28,843 nucleotides of DNA. It comes from an uncultured Lachnospiraceae bacterium. Lineage in GTDB: Bacteria > Bacillota > Clostridia > Lachnospirales > Lachnospiraceae. The notes beneath the pieces were generated by a model that ran no database searches, was not told where the DNA came from, and saw only the letters and a list, made by a program, of their open reading frames with translations. The position numbers were made by a program, and so were the translations under genes. Shown here piece after piece: positions 6,935 through 13,571 of this stretch (position 1 is the first letter of the stretch; each line of letters begins with the position of its first letter). The stretch lies in the NCBI GenBank assembly GCA_910589265.1, contig CAJUTQ010000032.1, positions 1 through 28,843 of the forward strand, given 5' to 3'.

Positions 6935-8119
6935 TTGAGTAGATTTACTATTTTTGAATACAACAGGCAAAATAGGAATTTGATAGTTGAGGAATTAGAG
7001 GCAAAGGAATATATTTCGTGTATCTTTATTTCAATTCCACTAATAGACAACTTTACAATTAATGAAAAGGATTTTATAAATACCAAGAGGAGATTATTTA
7101 TTGATATTTCTACGATTGTTTCCAATGAAGATAAAATGTTATGGTATGTTGGTTATGTAGAAAATATTATGAATGAAATACTAAGAAAATTTCTTGAAAA
7201 TTATGTATATATAATAGTCGATAGAAGATATACGAAAACTGTAATTGATTTATTTTGGTATAGAATTGAAAAAGTAATTTCTATTGAGAAATTTTACAAT
7301 TTATCTATCCCTGAGAATAAAAATGTTGTGGATCTTGAGGATAATGATTTTGAAGACTTGATAGCACATATACAGTATGATTTAGTCGGTCATAGCAAAT
7401 ATAAAATTAGATTGGAAGAAGAATTAAGAAAATTTCGTGTTTTTAATAGACTGGGTTATCATTCAATATTTTCAACATTGATTACGGGTAATTCTGGGAT
7501 AGGAAAAACAGAATTTGCAAGGATTTTACATCGGCATCTATCTCCGAAAGAACCATTCATTAAGATTAATTTCGGGAATTATAGTGATCAAAATGCATTA
7601 AACAGTTTAATTGGAAGTCCAAGGGGATATGCGGGAAGCAATACGGGCGAATTAACAGATAAATTGTTAAAAAGTAAATCTAATGTAATTTTAATAGATG
7701 AATTTGAAAAATCACATCAATCTGTACAAAACTTTTTCTTGCAATTATTGGAGGATGGAGTGTTTACAGATTCCTTGGGTAGAGATTATGACTTAAATAA
7801 ATTTGTAATAGTATTTACAACAAATGTTCCGAGAGATAAGATTGCGAAAAAATTTTCATCAGAACTATTATCTAGATTTAATTTAGTATATAGTTTTTTA
7901 CCCTTGAATTTACAACAAAAGGAAGAATATGTTGAAAAAAGGTTAGAAAAAATTCTGAAAGATATTAAAGAAAAATTGAATATTGAATTCAACGATAGTG
8001 CTATACAAGATATGATTGATTTTGATTATAAGATATATGATAATATGAGAGATATAAATTCACAATTGATGAAAAGGATAAGTGATAAACTGTATCCTAT
8101 ATTGTACGAAGAGGAATGA
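6935..8119 (+). CDS. ClpB/ClpA-type AAA+ ATPase
   Basis: A 394-aa ATPase. I start it at TTG 6935, six bases after AGAGGGG; an upstream frame opening at 6899 would overlap the previous gene and lacks an SD. Residues 1-150 are an unrecognised N-terminal domain. Residues about 150-360 are a single AAA+ module of the ClpB D2 kind: Walker A GNSGIGKT (185-192), a pore-region motif GSPRGYAGSNTGELTDKL matching the GYVG loop of Clp ATPases, Walker B ILIDEFEK (D255, E256), a sensor-like FTTN and an arginine-finger region LLSRFNLVYSF. The ClpA/ClpB N-terminal domain, the first ATPase ring and a ClpP-docking loop are absent, so it is not a housekeeping Clp. With its partner it resembles ATPase-plus-unknown defence modules (inference). 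It ends at a strong hairpin terminator. Confidence 0.8.
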   Translation: MSRFTIFEYNRQNRNLIVEELEAKEYISCIFISIPLIDNFTINEKDFINTKRRLFIDISTIVSNEDKMLWYVGYVENIMNEILRKFLENYVYIIVDRRYTKTVIDLFWYRIEKVISIEKFYNLSIPENKNVVDLEDNDFEDLIAHIQYDLVGHSKYKIRLEEELRKFRVFNRLGYHSIFSTLITGNSGIGKTEFARILHRHLSPKEPFIKINFGNYSDQNALNSLIGSPRGYAGSNTGELTDKLLKSKSNVILIDEFEKSHQSVQNFFLQLLEDGVFTDSLGRDYDLNKFVIVFTTNVPRDKIAKKFSSELLSRFNLVYSFLPLNLQQKEEYVEKRLEKILKDIKEKLNIEFNDSAIQDMIDFDYKIYDNMRDINSQLMKRISDKLYPILYEEE

Positions 8120-8153
8120 TATATAGATATAAAAATAAACTCGACTCATTTAC

Positions 8154-8178
8154 AAAAGCAGGGATTTCCCCTGCTTTT
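8154..8178. terminator. Bidirectional terminator
   Basis: AAAAGCAGGG (8154-8163) and CCCTGCTTTT (8169-8178) form a perfect 10-bp stem with a 5-base loop and A/T tracts on both sides. It ends the AAA+ operon on the plus strand and probably the minus-strand transcript from 8553. Confidence 0.8.
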
Positions 8179-8281
8179 ATAATATAATAACACAGAATAC
8201 TGCCAGAAATGCAATGGACAATAGAAGTAGCATTAGAATACTATGTTTATAGACTGCAACATAAGTGTCCTTTAATACCAT
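8177..8281 (-). CDS. Possible 34-aa hydrophobic peptide
   Basis: A minus-strand ORF of 34 codons begins MVLKDTYVAVYKHS and continues as almost uninterrupted Leu/Ile/Val/Ala/Phe to its stop, so it would be one transmembrane helix. It starts 11 bases after the stop of the 86-aa minus-strand gene, and its stop abuts the shared terminator stem, as expected for the last gene of a small operon. No clear ribosome binding site precedes the ATG. It could be a small membrane or toxin-like peptide, or chance. Confidence 0.3.
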   Translation of the reverse strand: MVLKDTYVAVYKHSILMLLLLSIAFLAVFCVIIL

Positions 8282-8292
8282 GACATAGCCGA

Positions 8293-8553
8293 TCAGATGC
8301 TCTTACTAAGGTATTTCATTTTGTTTGGTGGCATGAGCATAAAATAGTGGTCTGTTATGCCGCTGGAGATAACGAGTGTATCAGCAGCCGCTTCTTTTTC
8401 GATTTCTTTGAGTTTCATACAGCCTATTACAGAAAGGGTGCTGCTGTTCTGCATTTTCTCAAAAGAATCAGGTTCTATATAATCAAATTGTAAGTGCTTC
8501 TTTTTAAAAATCCTTGCATTCACTGTTTCCAAATTATGAACATAATAATTCAT
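8293..8553 (-). CDS. Hypothetical 86-aa protein
   Basis: A minus-strand gene with a clear AAGGAG eight bases before its ATG (the complement of 8551-8553), so I regard it as real. The product begins MNYYVHNLETVNARIF and includes a Lys-rich middle and a C-terminal segment VISSGITDHYFMLMPPNK. There is no signal peptide or transmembrane helix and I recognise no family. It is probably co-transcribed with the 34-codon hydrophobic ORF downstream. A minus-strand TATAAT around 8610 is a possible -10 element, but its -35 is poor. It lies between the AAA+ operon and the surface genes, facing away from the latter. Confidence 0.6.
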   Translation of the reverse strand: MNYYVHNLETVNARIFKKKHLQFDYIEPDSFEKMQNSSTLSVIGCMKLKEIEKEAAADTLVISSGITDHYFMLMPPNKMKYLSKSI

Positions 8554-8779
8554 AGTGATTTTCTCCTTATGCTTTTGGAATATTTTAAGCGTAAAAAGTG
8601 CTGCAGATTATAAAACCTTGAATTAGCAGAAATTATTTTTGATAGTGCAAAATGTAGTGATATATTTTGAAAATGCAGATAGACTGATACTGTTTAATTG
8701 AAAAACCAAAATATTGTTCATGTTTTTATGAATAACTTTTGAATTCCTATTTATGATGAGAAAGATTGTACAACTTTTG

Positions 8780-8853
8780 CCTGCTGTGGTTAGCAGGGGC
8801 TACGGCTGTCAGCTATTCTTTAACCACGGTGAAGCAATTCAGCAGGAATAGCT
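8780..8853 (+). promoter_or_regulatory. Pseudoknotted leader of surface-protein gene
   Basis: In the 349-base gap before the gene at 8903, three helices interlock: CCTGCTG 8780-8786 with CAGCAGG 8840-8846, GTGGTTA 8786-8792 with TAACCAC 8821-8827, and AGCTATTC 8811-8818 with GAATAGCT 8846-8853. The last crosses the first, making a pseudoknot. A small GAA-GCAA-TTC hairpin (8831-8840) has a GNRA-type loop. It ends 49 bases before the start codon, where a riboswitch or protein-binding leader would be. It does not match the c-di-GMP, preQ1, SAM, TPP, glycine, fluoride or ZTP cores as I remember them. The rest of the gap (8554-8779) is AT-rich with no other feature I can support. Confidence 0.5.
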
Positions 8854-8902
8854 ATTAACATAAAAAATATCTCAAAACGAGAAAAGAAAGGAAAAAATAG
8901 AA

Positions 8903-9418
8903 ATGAATAAGAATAAAATTTTAACAGCAGTTATGGCTGGAACAATGATGATGGGAAGTGTTCTTCCTGTATGCGCAGCAGTAACAGATTATGATCCTAT
9001 TTCACAGGAAGAAGTTGGAGAGTCTGGAACTACTAGAGATACAGAAGTTCTCTACACACAGGCATCTTCCTACTCCGTAGTGATCCCAAAGACTATCGTA
9101 CTTGATGCAGTTTCCAAGGATTCTGATTATGCGGTAAGAGTATACGGGGACATTTCTTCTGACAAGAAAGTAACAGTAGCGCCTCAGGATGCGCTTGCAG
9201 ATATTGACGGGATTAACTTCTATATGAAGGATCAGGCAACAGCAGGCGTTAAGAAAGACGACGTTCAGGCAGATGTAACACAGGATGTTGTTGACTGGAC
9301 AAGCGCTGAGGTTACCGCTGATACTTCCAAGGATGGTAATGTAGCAGCTCCTACCATTACAGCAGGTAACTGGAAGGGAACCTTTAACTTCAATATCGTG
9401 CTTGCAAATGCGGATTAA
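8903..9418 (+). CDS. Secreted 171-aa surface protein (IPKTI...WKGTF domain)
   Basis: The product has a Sec signal peptide (about residues 1-25, ending PVCA), then one domain of about 125 residues. The domain opens with YSVVIPKTIVLD and passes through YAVRVYGDISS, a segment INFYMKDQATAG and DVVDWTSAEV, and ends GNWKGTFNFNIVL. The same domain opens the proteins at 10701 and 26805, so the three are paralogues; alternating hydrophobic residues suggest a beta sandwich. There is no anchor, Cys repeat or sortase signal, so it is either released or held by partners. AAGGA precedes the ATG by about ten bases, and the pseudoknotted leader lies just upstream, suggesting post-transcriptional control. It ends at an intrinsic terminator. 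The domain family has no name I can assign. Confidence 0.75.
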   Translation: MNKNKILTAVMAGTMMMGSVLPVCAAVTDYDPISQEEVGESGTTRDTEVLYTQASSYSVVIPKTIVLDAVSKDSDYAVRVYGDISSDKKVTVAPQDALADIDGINFYMKDQATAGVKKDDVQADVTQDVVDWTSAEVTADTSKDGNVAAPTITAGNWKGTFNFNIVLANAD

Positions 9419-9469
9419 TTTTTCAGATAGAATAAAATTTTAATAACAGATTGTTTTATATTGATAAAG

Positions 9470-9498
9470 ATAAGGCTTGTGTATGCAAGTCTTATTTT
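9470..9498 (+). terminator. Intrinsic terminator
   Basis: The stem ATAAGGCTTG / CAAGTCTTAT has one G-T wobble, a six-base loop and a following T5. It ends the 171-aa surface protein transcript. The remaining gap to 9741 holds no gene I can support. Confidence 0.75.
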
Positions 9499-9741
9499 TG
9501 CGTGGAAACCTTTTTTAAGAAAACCATGAAGTTATACCGTTTATAATTATAAATTCCTATCTTCCTTTTAAACTATAAGGAAACAGTCCACGGAAAGGAT
9601 GTGGCATAAATTATATTTTTCATGGAACTGTATACGATAAAAAGAACAAAAGAGCAATGAATGAAATGACATATAAACAGCATTTATATGAATGTTTCAA
9701 TCAGCTTTTAAGCATGTTCCGCAGACGAGAAGGAGGTAGAA

Positions 9742-10704
9742 ATGAAAAGAAATAGATTTATTGGAATATCAGCATTGCTCCCACTTGTATTGTGTAATTT
9801 TGCAGCATTGCCTGTACATGCGGAAGTCACTGACTTACAGACAGCGGATACAAGTACAGAAGAAACCAGTGCTGAGTGTCAGGTAATCTACAAAGCAACT
9901 TATGATTTTTCGGAAGAAATACCAAAATATCCATTGCTGGATGTTACAGCTTATGGTTATGAAGGCATTTATGACGGGAAATCACATGGAATCACTGTTG
10001 ACTGTAAGACGGAGGGTGCAACCATCCTGTACAGTACAGATGGGAAAACTTATTCAACAAAGCAACCTGAATACAGGAATGTAGGTACATATGTAACTTA
10101 TTACAAAGTAGAAAAAGATGGATATACAACAACCACAGGTTCTGAAATTGTCAAGATTAAGGAAGCTGAAATTGAATTTGATGTGGATGATTGCATCGTC
10201 TTTTATGACGGGAAGAACCATAGCATAGATTTATCCGTGGTAACGGATGACTGTGAGATCCTTTACAGCGAGGATGGCATCAATTATTCCTCAAAGAAAC
10301 CAGAATATAAGGAGCCAGGTACCTATACTGTCTACTACAAGATTATGAGGGACAATTATGCGACTGTGACAGGAAACAGTACTGTGACTATCAAGGCGAA
10401 AGATGCTACAGCAAATAACGGTAATCAAAATAATAGTAATCAGAACAGTAGCAATAAAAACAGTAATAAGAATAACGCCAATCAGAATAGTGGACAGAGC
10501 AGTGGAAGCAGGGATGGCGTGAACAATCTGAGCAATATGACTCTTACAACGATCAGAGAGCCACAGATTCCGTTGTCAGAGACTGCCGCGGTTTCCAATG
10601 TGCAGACAGGGGATGAGAGCAACATTTTCTATTATGTTGTGATGCTTGCTGCTTCCGTATTTGGATTGACGAGATTAAAGAGAAGAGGGGAGAAAAGAAA
10701 ATGA
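9742..10704 (+). CDS. Sortase-type anchored surface protein, two Ig-like repeats
   Basis: A 320-aa protein preceded by a strong GAAGGAGGT. Residues 1-28 are a signal peptide ending VHA. Two repeats of about 80 residues follow, each with YDGKxHxI, then ILYSxDGxxYSxKxPEY and GTYxxYYK, an Ig-like beta-sandwich pattern of bacterial surface proteins. An Asn/Ser/Gln/Lys low-complexity stalk spans about residues 228-255. The C-terminus has NVQTGD (286-291), a hydrophobic helix and a basic tail KRRGEKRK, the three parts of a sortase signal, though the motif is not canonical LPxTG. No sortase gene is in the window. Its TGA overlaps the next ATG as ATGA, so it forms an operon with the 771-aa protein, which lacks its own anchor and may associate with it (inference). 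Confidence 0.8.
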   Translation: MKRNRFIGISALLPLVLCNFAALPVHAEVTDLQTADTSTEETSAECQVIYKATYDFSEEIPKYPLLDVTAYGYEGIYDGKSHGITVDCKTEGATILYSTDGKTYSTKQPEYRNVGTYVTYYKVEKDGYTTTTGSEIVKIKEAEIEFDVDDCIVFYDGKNHSIDLSVVTDDCEILYSEDGINYSSKKPEYKEPGTYTVYYKIMRDNYATVTGNSTVTIKAKDATANNGNQNNSNQNSSNKNSNKNNANQNSGQSSGSRDGVNNLSNMTLTTIREPQIPLSETAAVSNVQTGDESNIFYYVVMLAASVFGLTRLKRRGEKRK

Positions 10705-13016
10705 TGAAGATAAAAAGAAAAATGCCTAAGCTGGCGTCAGTCCTGCTCTGCTTTTCCATGGTATCCAGCAATCTGTTTCCAGCATATGCAACAGAAGCAG
10801 TTGTTACGGAAACGTCGCTGGAAGAAGCAGGGGAGAATGGAAACAATGAGCCTGAAAATGATACGGTGAATACAGTCATGCTAAATGATGACGCGGAACC
10901 ACAGGCAGACAGTGACAGCAGATATGAAGAAATAGAAGTCAATTACAGCCAGTCGTCTACCTATTTTGTTACAATCCCTAAGACGATAACATTGGGTGCG
11001 GATAAAAGGGCAGCCTATTCCGTTAAAGTTGAAGGTGACATTGTAGCAAATAAACAGGTCTGCGTAGTCCCTGTGGATGGGATTGAGGATACAGAAGTTT
11101 TTGATTTCTATATGGCAGACCAGATAGCGGGCAGCACCAAAGAGGATGTTGTGGCCGAAGTCAGCCAAGGCAAATTTTACTGGAACCATGAGGAAGTAAA
11201 GGCTGGCTATACAGAGACAGATAATTATGTGGCAGCGGACAGCCTTTCAGCGGGCAAGTGGAAGGGAACCTTCCAGATGGAGATCAGCATGAGGACAGAT
11301 CCCGCACATATCCATAACTATGTCGGAGAGGTTACAAAAGAGCCGACCTGTACAGAAAAAGGTGAGAAAACCTATACCTGTGACTGTGGTGACAGCTACA
11401 TAGAAGAGATTCCTGCAAAGGGACATCATTATGAGAATGGTGAATGTACAGACTGCGGTGAAAAAGACCCTAGCCATGAGCATAGCTATACGGAAACAAT
11501 AACTAAGCAACCAACCTGTACGGAAGCAGGAGAAAAGACATATACCTGTGATTGTGGTGACAGTTATACAGAAGTGATTCCTGCAAAGGGGCATCATTTT
11601 GAAAATGGTGAGTGTACTGACTGCCATGAAAAAGATTCCAGCCATGAGCATAGTTATACTGAAACGATAACAAAAAAACCAACCTGTACAGAAACAGGAG
11701 AAAAGACGTATACTTGTGGTTGCGGTGATAGTTATACGGAAGAAATTCCTGCAATGGGGCATAATTTTGTAGATGGTGAGTGTGAACGCTGTCGCGAAAA
11801 AGACCCTTGTTCAGAATCCCATACTGATGAAAATGGAGATGGCATTTGCGATATATGTGGTCATGAACATCAGTGGGTAGAAAATGAAGATGTTTTGGAG
11901 TGGGTACGTTATAATCCTTATGGTAGAGCTGGCTGGACTAAGAATGGAAATACATATGAAGCAACCTTTAGTGCTGATAAAACCGATGCCACTAAGTCAG
12001 CGTCAATCGACTTTGATATAGAGGTTCCAAATGATGTGGAATGTACATATTCATTTACATGCCCATATCTTTATAAAACTGATTTTATGTATTATGATAG
12101 TGCTTCGGCATATTTATATGATTTAGATGATTCAGGTAGTACGATTTCTGAAACTAGAACTACTATTTTTTCAGCTAAAGGACCTGGTAGCGGTTATTCA
12201 TCTGGGAAAATATCCTTATCAAAAGGAAAGCATAGACTTTCAGTATCATATCATAAAGGCAATAAAAGTTCAGCAGTTTCTGGAACAGTTAGAATAACTT
12301 TAAATTCTATTGAGGCATTAAATCATGTTTGCACGGAATGCGGAGAAAAAGGAGCACATAAATATACTGAAATTATTACAAAAGATGCTACCTGTGTTGA
12401 AAGTGGTGAAAGAAAATATATTTGTGAAACTTGTGGATATTCGTATACTGAAGAAATTGCAGCTACAGGAGAACATAATTATGTAAATGGAATTTGTACT
12501 ATGTGTGGAGAAGCGAATATAGCAACGACAGAAATTTATTCGATAAGCTCTACAACTAGCAGAACGACAGATTCAGGTCATGGACATTATGACCAGACTT
12601 CTTTGAGCGGTACGTATTCGCCAGATATTGAGATAGCAGAAGATATGGCAGAAGACGAATATCTAGTGCTAAATTCTTACATAGGTTATCCTGTTATTAG
12701 CGGTCAGGGGCAATACGGAGAATCTGACGGAATAAATGGTTCTTCTCAGCTTCAAAAATATGATGAGGAGACTGGCACATGGAAAACGATTGATACCCAT
12801 TCTATGTCATATAATATTGCTAAGAATATAACAGAACAAACAGGTGGTTATACAGATTTACACCGTGGCTGTGGTATAAGTCGCAAATATCAGTTGGAAA
12901 AGGGAACATACAGGATATATGGAAGTTTCTCAGCACACAGAAGCTGTGCTTCTTCGGTAGCACACTACTATTATTCCTATCGTATTACGGCATATTTATG
13001 TCAGATAAAGAAGTAA
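10701..13016 (+). CDS. 771-aa Cys-rich repeat surface protein
   Basis: A large secreted protein, start ATG 10701 after GGGGAG, overlapping the previous stop. Order: a signal peptide (1-30, ending AYA); an acidic linker; the IPKTI...WKGTF domain (IPKTI at 92-96, WKGTF from 187); three 56-residue tandem repeats from residue 215 to about 385. Each repeat holds Cys in the order C-x9-C-x-C ... C-x2-C, a zinc-ribbon-like pattern. Then come an EF-hand-like loop DENGDGICD, a beta-rich domain (about 390-545), a fourth degenerate Cys unit and a C-terminal beta-rich domain of about 170 residues. No sortase motif or transmembrane tail is present. It is the intact paralogue of the gene at 26805 and shares its terminator sequence. 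The role is probably adhesion or extracellular matrix (inference). Confidence 0.8.
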   Translation: MMKIKRKMPKLASVLLCFSMVSSNLFPAYATEAVVTETSLEEAGENGNNEPENDTVNTVMLNDDAEPQADSDSRYEEIEVNYSQSSTYFVTIPKTITLGADKRAAYSVKVEGDIVANKQVCVVPVDGIEDTEVFDFYMADQIAGSTKEDVVAEVSQGKFYWNHEEVKAGYTETDNYVAADSLSAGKWKGTFQMEISMRTDPAHIHNYVGEVTKEPTCTEKGEKTYTCDCGDSYIEEIPAKGHHYENGECTDCGEKDPSHEHSYTETITKQPTCTEAGEKTYTCDCGDSYTEVIPAKGHHFENGECTDCHEKDSSHEHSYTETITKKPTCTETGEKTYTCGCGDSYTEEIPAMGHNFVDGECERCREKDPCSESHTDENGDGICDICGHEHQWVENEDVLEWVRYNPYGRAGWTKNGNTYEATFSADKTDATKSASIDFDIEVPNDVECTYSFTCPYLYKTDFMYYDSASAYLYDLDDSGSTISETRTTIFSAKGPGSGYSSGKISLSKGKHRLSVSYHKGNKSSAVSGTVRITLNSIEALNHVCTECGEKGAHKYTEIITKDATCVESGERKYICETCGYSYTEEIAATGEHNYVNGICTMCGEANIATTEIYSISSTTSRTTDSGHGHYDQTSLSGTYSPDIEIAEDMAEDEYLVLNSYIGYPVISGQGQYGESDGINGSSQLQKYDEETGTWKTIDTHSMSYNIAKNITEQTGGYTDLHRGCGISRKYQLEKGTYRIYGSFSAHRSCASSVAHYYYSYRITAYLCQIKK
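11343..11846 (+). repeat. Three tandem 168-bp coding repeats
   Basis: Units begin at 11343, 11511 and 11679, exactly 168 bp apart, each encoding a 56-residue Cys-rich module opening PTCTE-GEKTYTC. Units one and two are closest; the third has drifted at its end. The degraded paralogue at 26805 has only one unit, so copy number has changed by unequal recombination or slippage. Confidence 0.85.
11799..12345 (+). repeat. Long direct repeat, copy A
   Basis: About 550 bp inside the 771-aa gene are near-identical to 27535-28100. They cover the EF-hand-like loop and the beta-rich domain, with scattered substitutions and a short in-frame insertion in copy B. Same orientation, about 15.7 kb apart. Confidence 0.85.
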
Positions 13017-13084
13017 GAAATGGTTGAAGTCTAATAGAAGTACCATGTCATCTGTAACATACAAATAAATATAGCAATTTCAAA

Positions 13085-13120
13085 AAAGAACTTAGAACTT
13101 TCATTCTAGGTTCTTTTTTT
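13085..13120. terminator. Convergent terminator, shared with second copy
   Basis: The stem AAAGAACTTAGAA / TTCTAGGTTCTTT has one G-T wobble, loop CTTTCA and a T-run to 13120. It ends the 771-aa gene on the plus strand and contains the stop of the minus-strand Xre gene. The hairpin and about 30 bases before it recur at 28239-28272. Confidence 0.8.
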
Positions 13121-13372
13121 CTTCTTCATTAAAACCTCTTTTTCCCGCTGCTCTGTGAAGGCTTTTTCTTCCTCTGTTATCCCAAAAGAAAGAATATCCT
13201 GTGGTTTACAGTGCAGGATCAGGCACAGTTCATTGATGGTGGACGTGGTAATGGATTCCCCGTGAGACATACGGCGGAGTGTATTGCTGCTGATGCCATA
13301 GTGGTAGATCAGGGAATATTTTGTGACGCCTCTTTTTTTCATTGTTTCCCAAAAGTTATCGTAGCTGATCAT
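13106..13372 (-). CDS. Xre/Cro-family transcriptional regulator
   Basis: An 88-aa minus-strand protein. Residues about 15-65 form a helix-turn-helix of the Cro/C1 type: TKYSLIYHYGISSNTLRRMSHGESITTSTINELCLILHCKPQDIL, with the recognition helix around SSNTLRR. A Lys/Glu-rich tail of about 25 residues follows. GGAGGT sits a few bases before the ATG (the complement of 13370-13372). It is divergent from the NERD gene across a 199-base intergenic region with inverted repeats, so it likely represses itself, the NERD gene or both. Small single-domain regulators like this are common on mobile elements. Confidence 0.85.
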   Translation of the reverse strand: MISYDNFWETMKKRGVTKYSLIYHYGISSNTLRRMSHGESITTSTINELCLILHCKPQDILSFGITEEEKAFTEQREKEVLMKKKKRT

Positions 13373-13465
13373 ATGGATACCTCCGATAACCCTATTTTAT
13401 GTTATATGTAAAATATTAAACATAAGTAAGTGATTGCCAATAGTAAAATATTGCATATATTTTCC

Positions 13466-13508
13466 TTGAAACAAAGAAACTTTCGTGGTAATATAAGCAA
13501 TATATTGC
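13466..13508 (+). promoter_or_regulatory. NERD-gene promoter with palindromic operator
   Basis: TTGAAA (13466-13471), a 17-bp spacer and TAATAT (13489-13494) form a plus-strand promoter. The perfect 12-bp palindrome GCAATATATTGC (13497-13508) covers the expected transcription start. A related ATATTGC half-site lies near 13447. It is probably a binding site for the divergent Xre regulator. Confidence 0.5.
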
Positions 13509-13571
13509 ACCTGCTTAATGGAGGCTTTAAACGATAAAAGTAATGGCAAAATACGGAGTGAGGAGGAACTT

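Noticed and set aside
6935..8119. Housekeeping ClpB/ClpX chaperone.
   Set aside because: Only one AAA+ module of the D2 type with a non-Clp N-terminal domain, no ClpX zinc domain, no ClpP loop, and mobile context.
9657..9755. A 32-codon ORF overlapping the start of the anchored surface protein gene.
   Set aside because: No convincing ribosome binding site, unremarkable composition, and its end simply reads through the SD and start of the real gene in another frame.
11247..11762. Long minus-strand frame opposite the Cys repeats.
   Set aside because: It repeats with the same 168-bp period and is Cys/Phe-rich antisense of the repeat units; no SD.
11343..11846. CRISPR-like array, because of the regular spacing.
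   Set aside because: The 168-bp periodicity is in-frame tandem coding repeats of a surface protein, with no short repeats separated by unique spacers.
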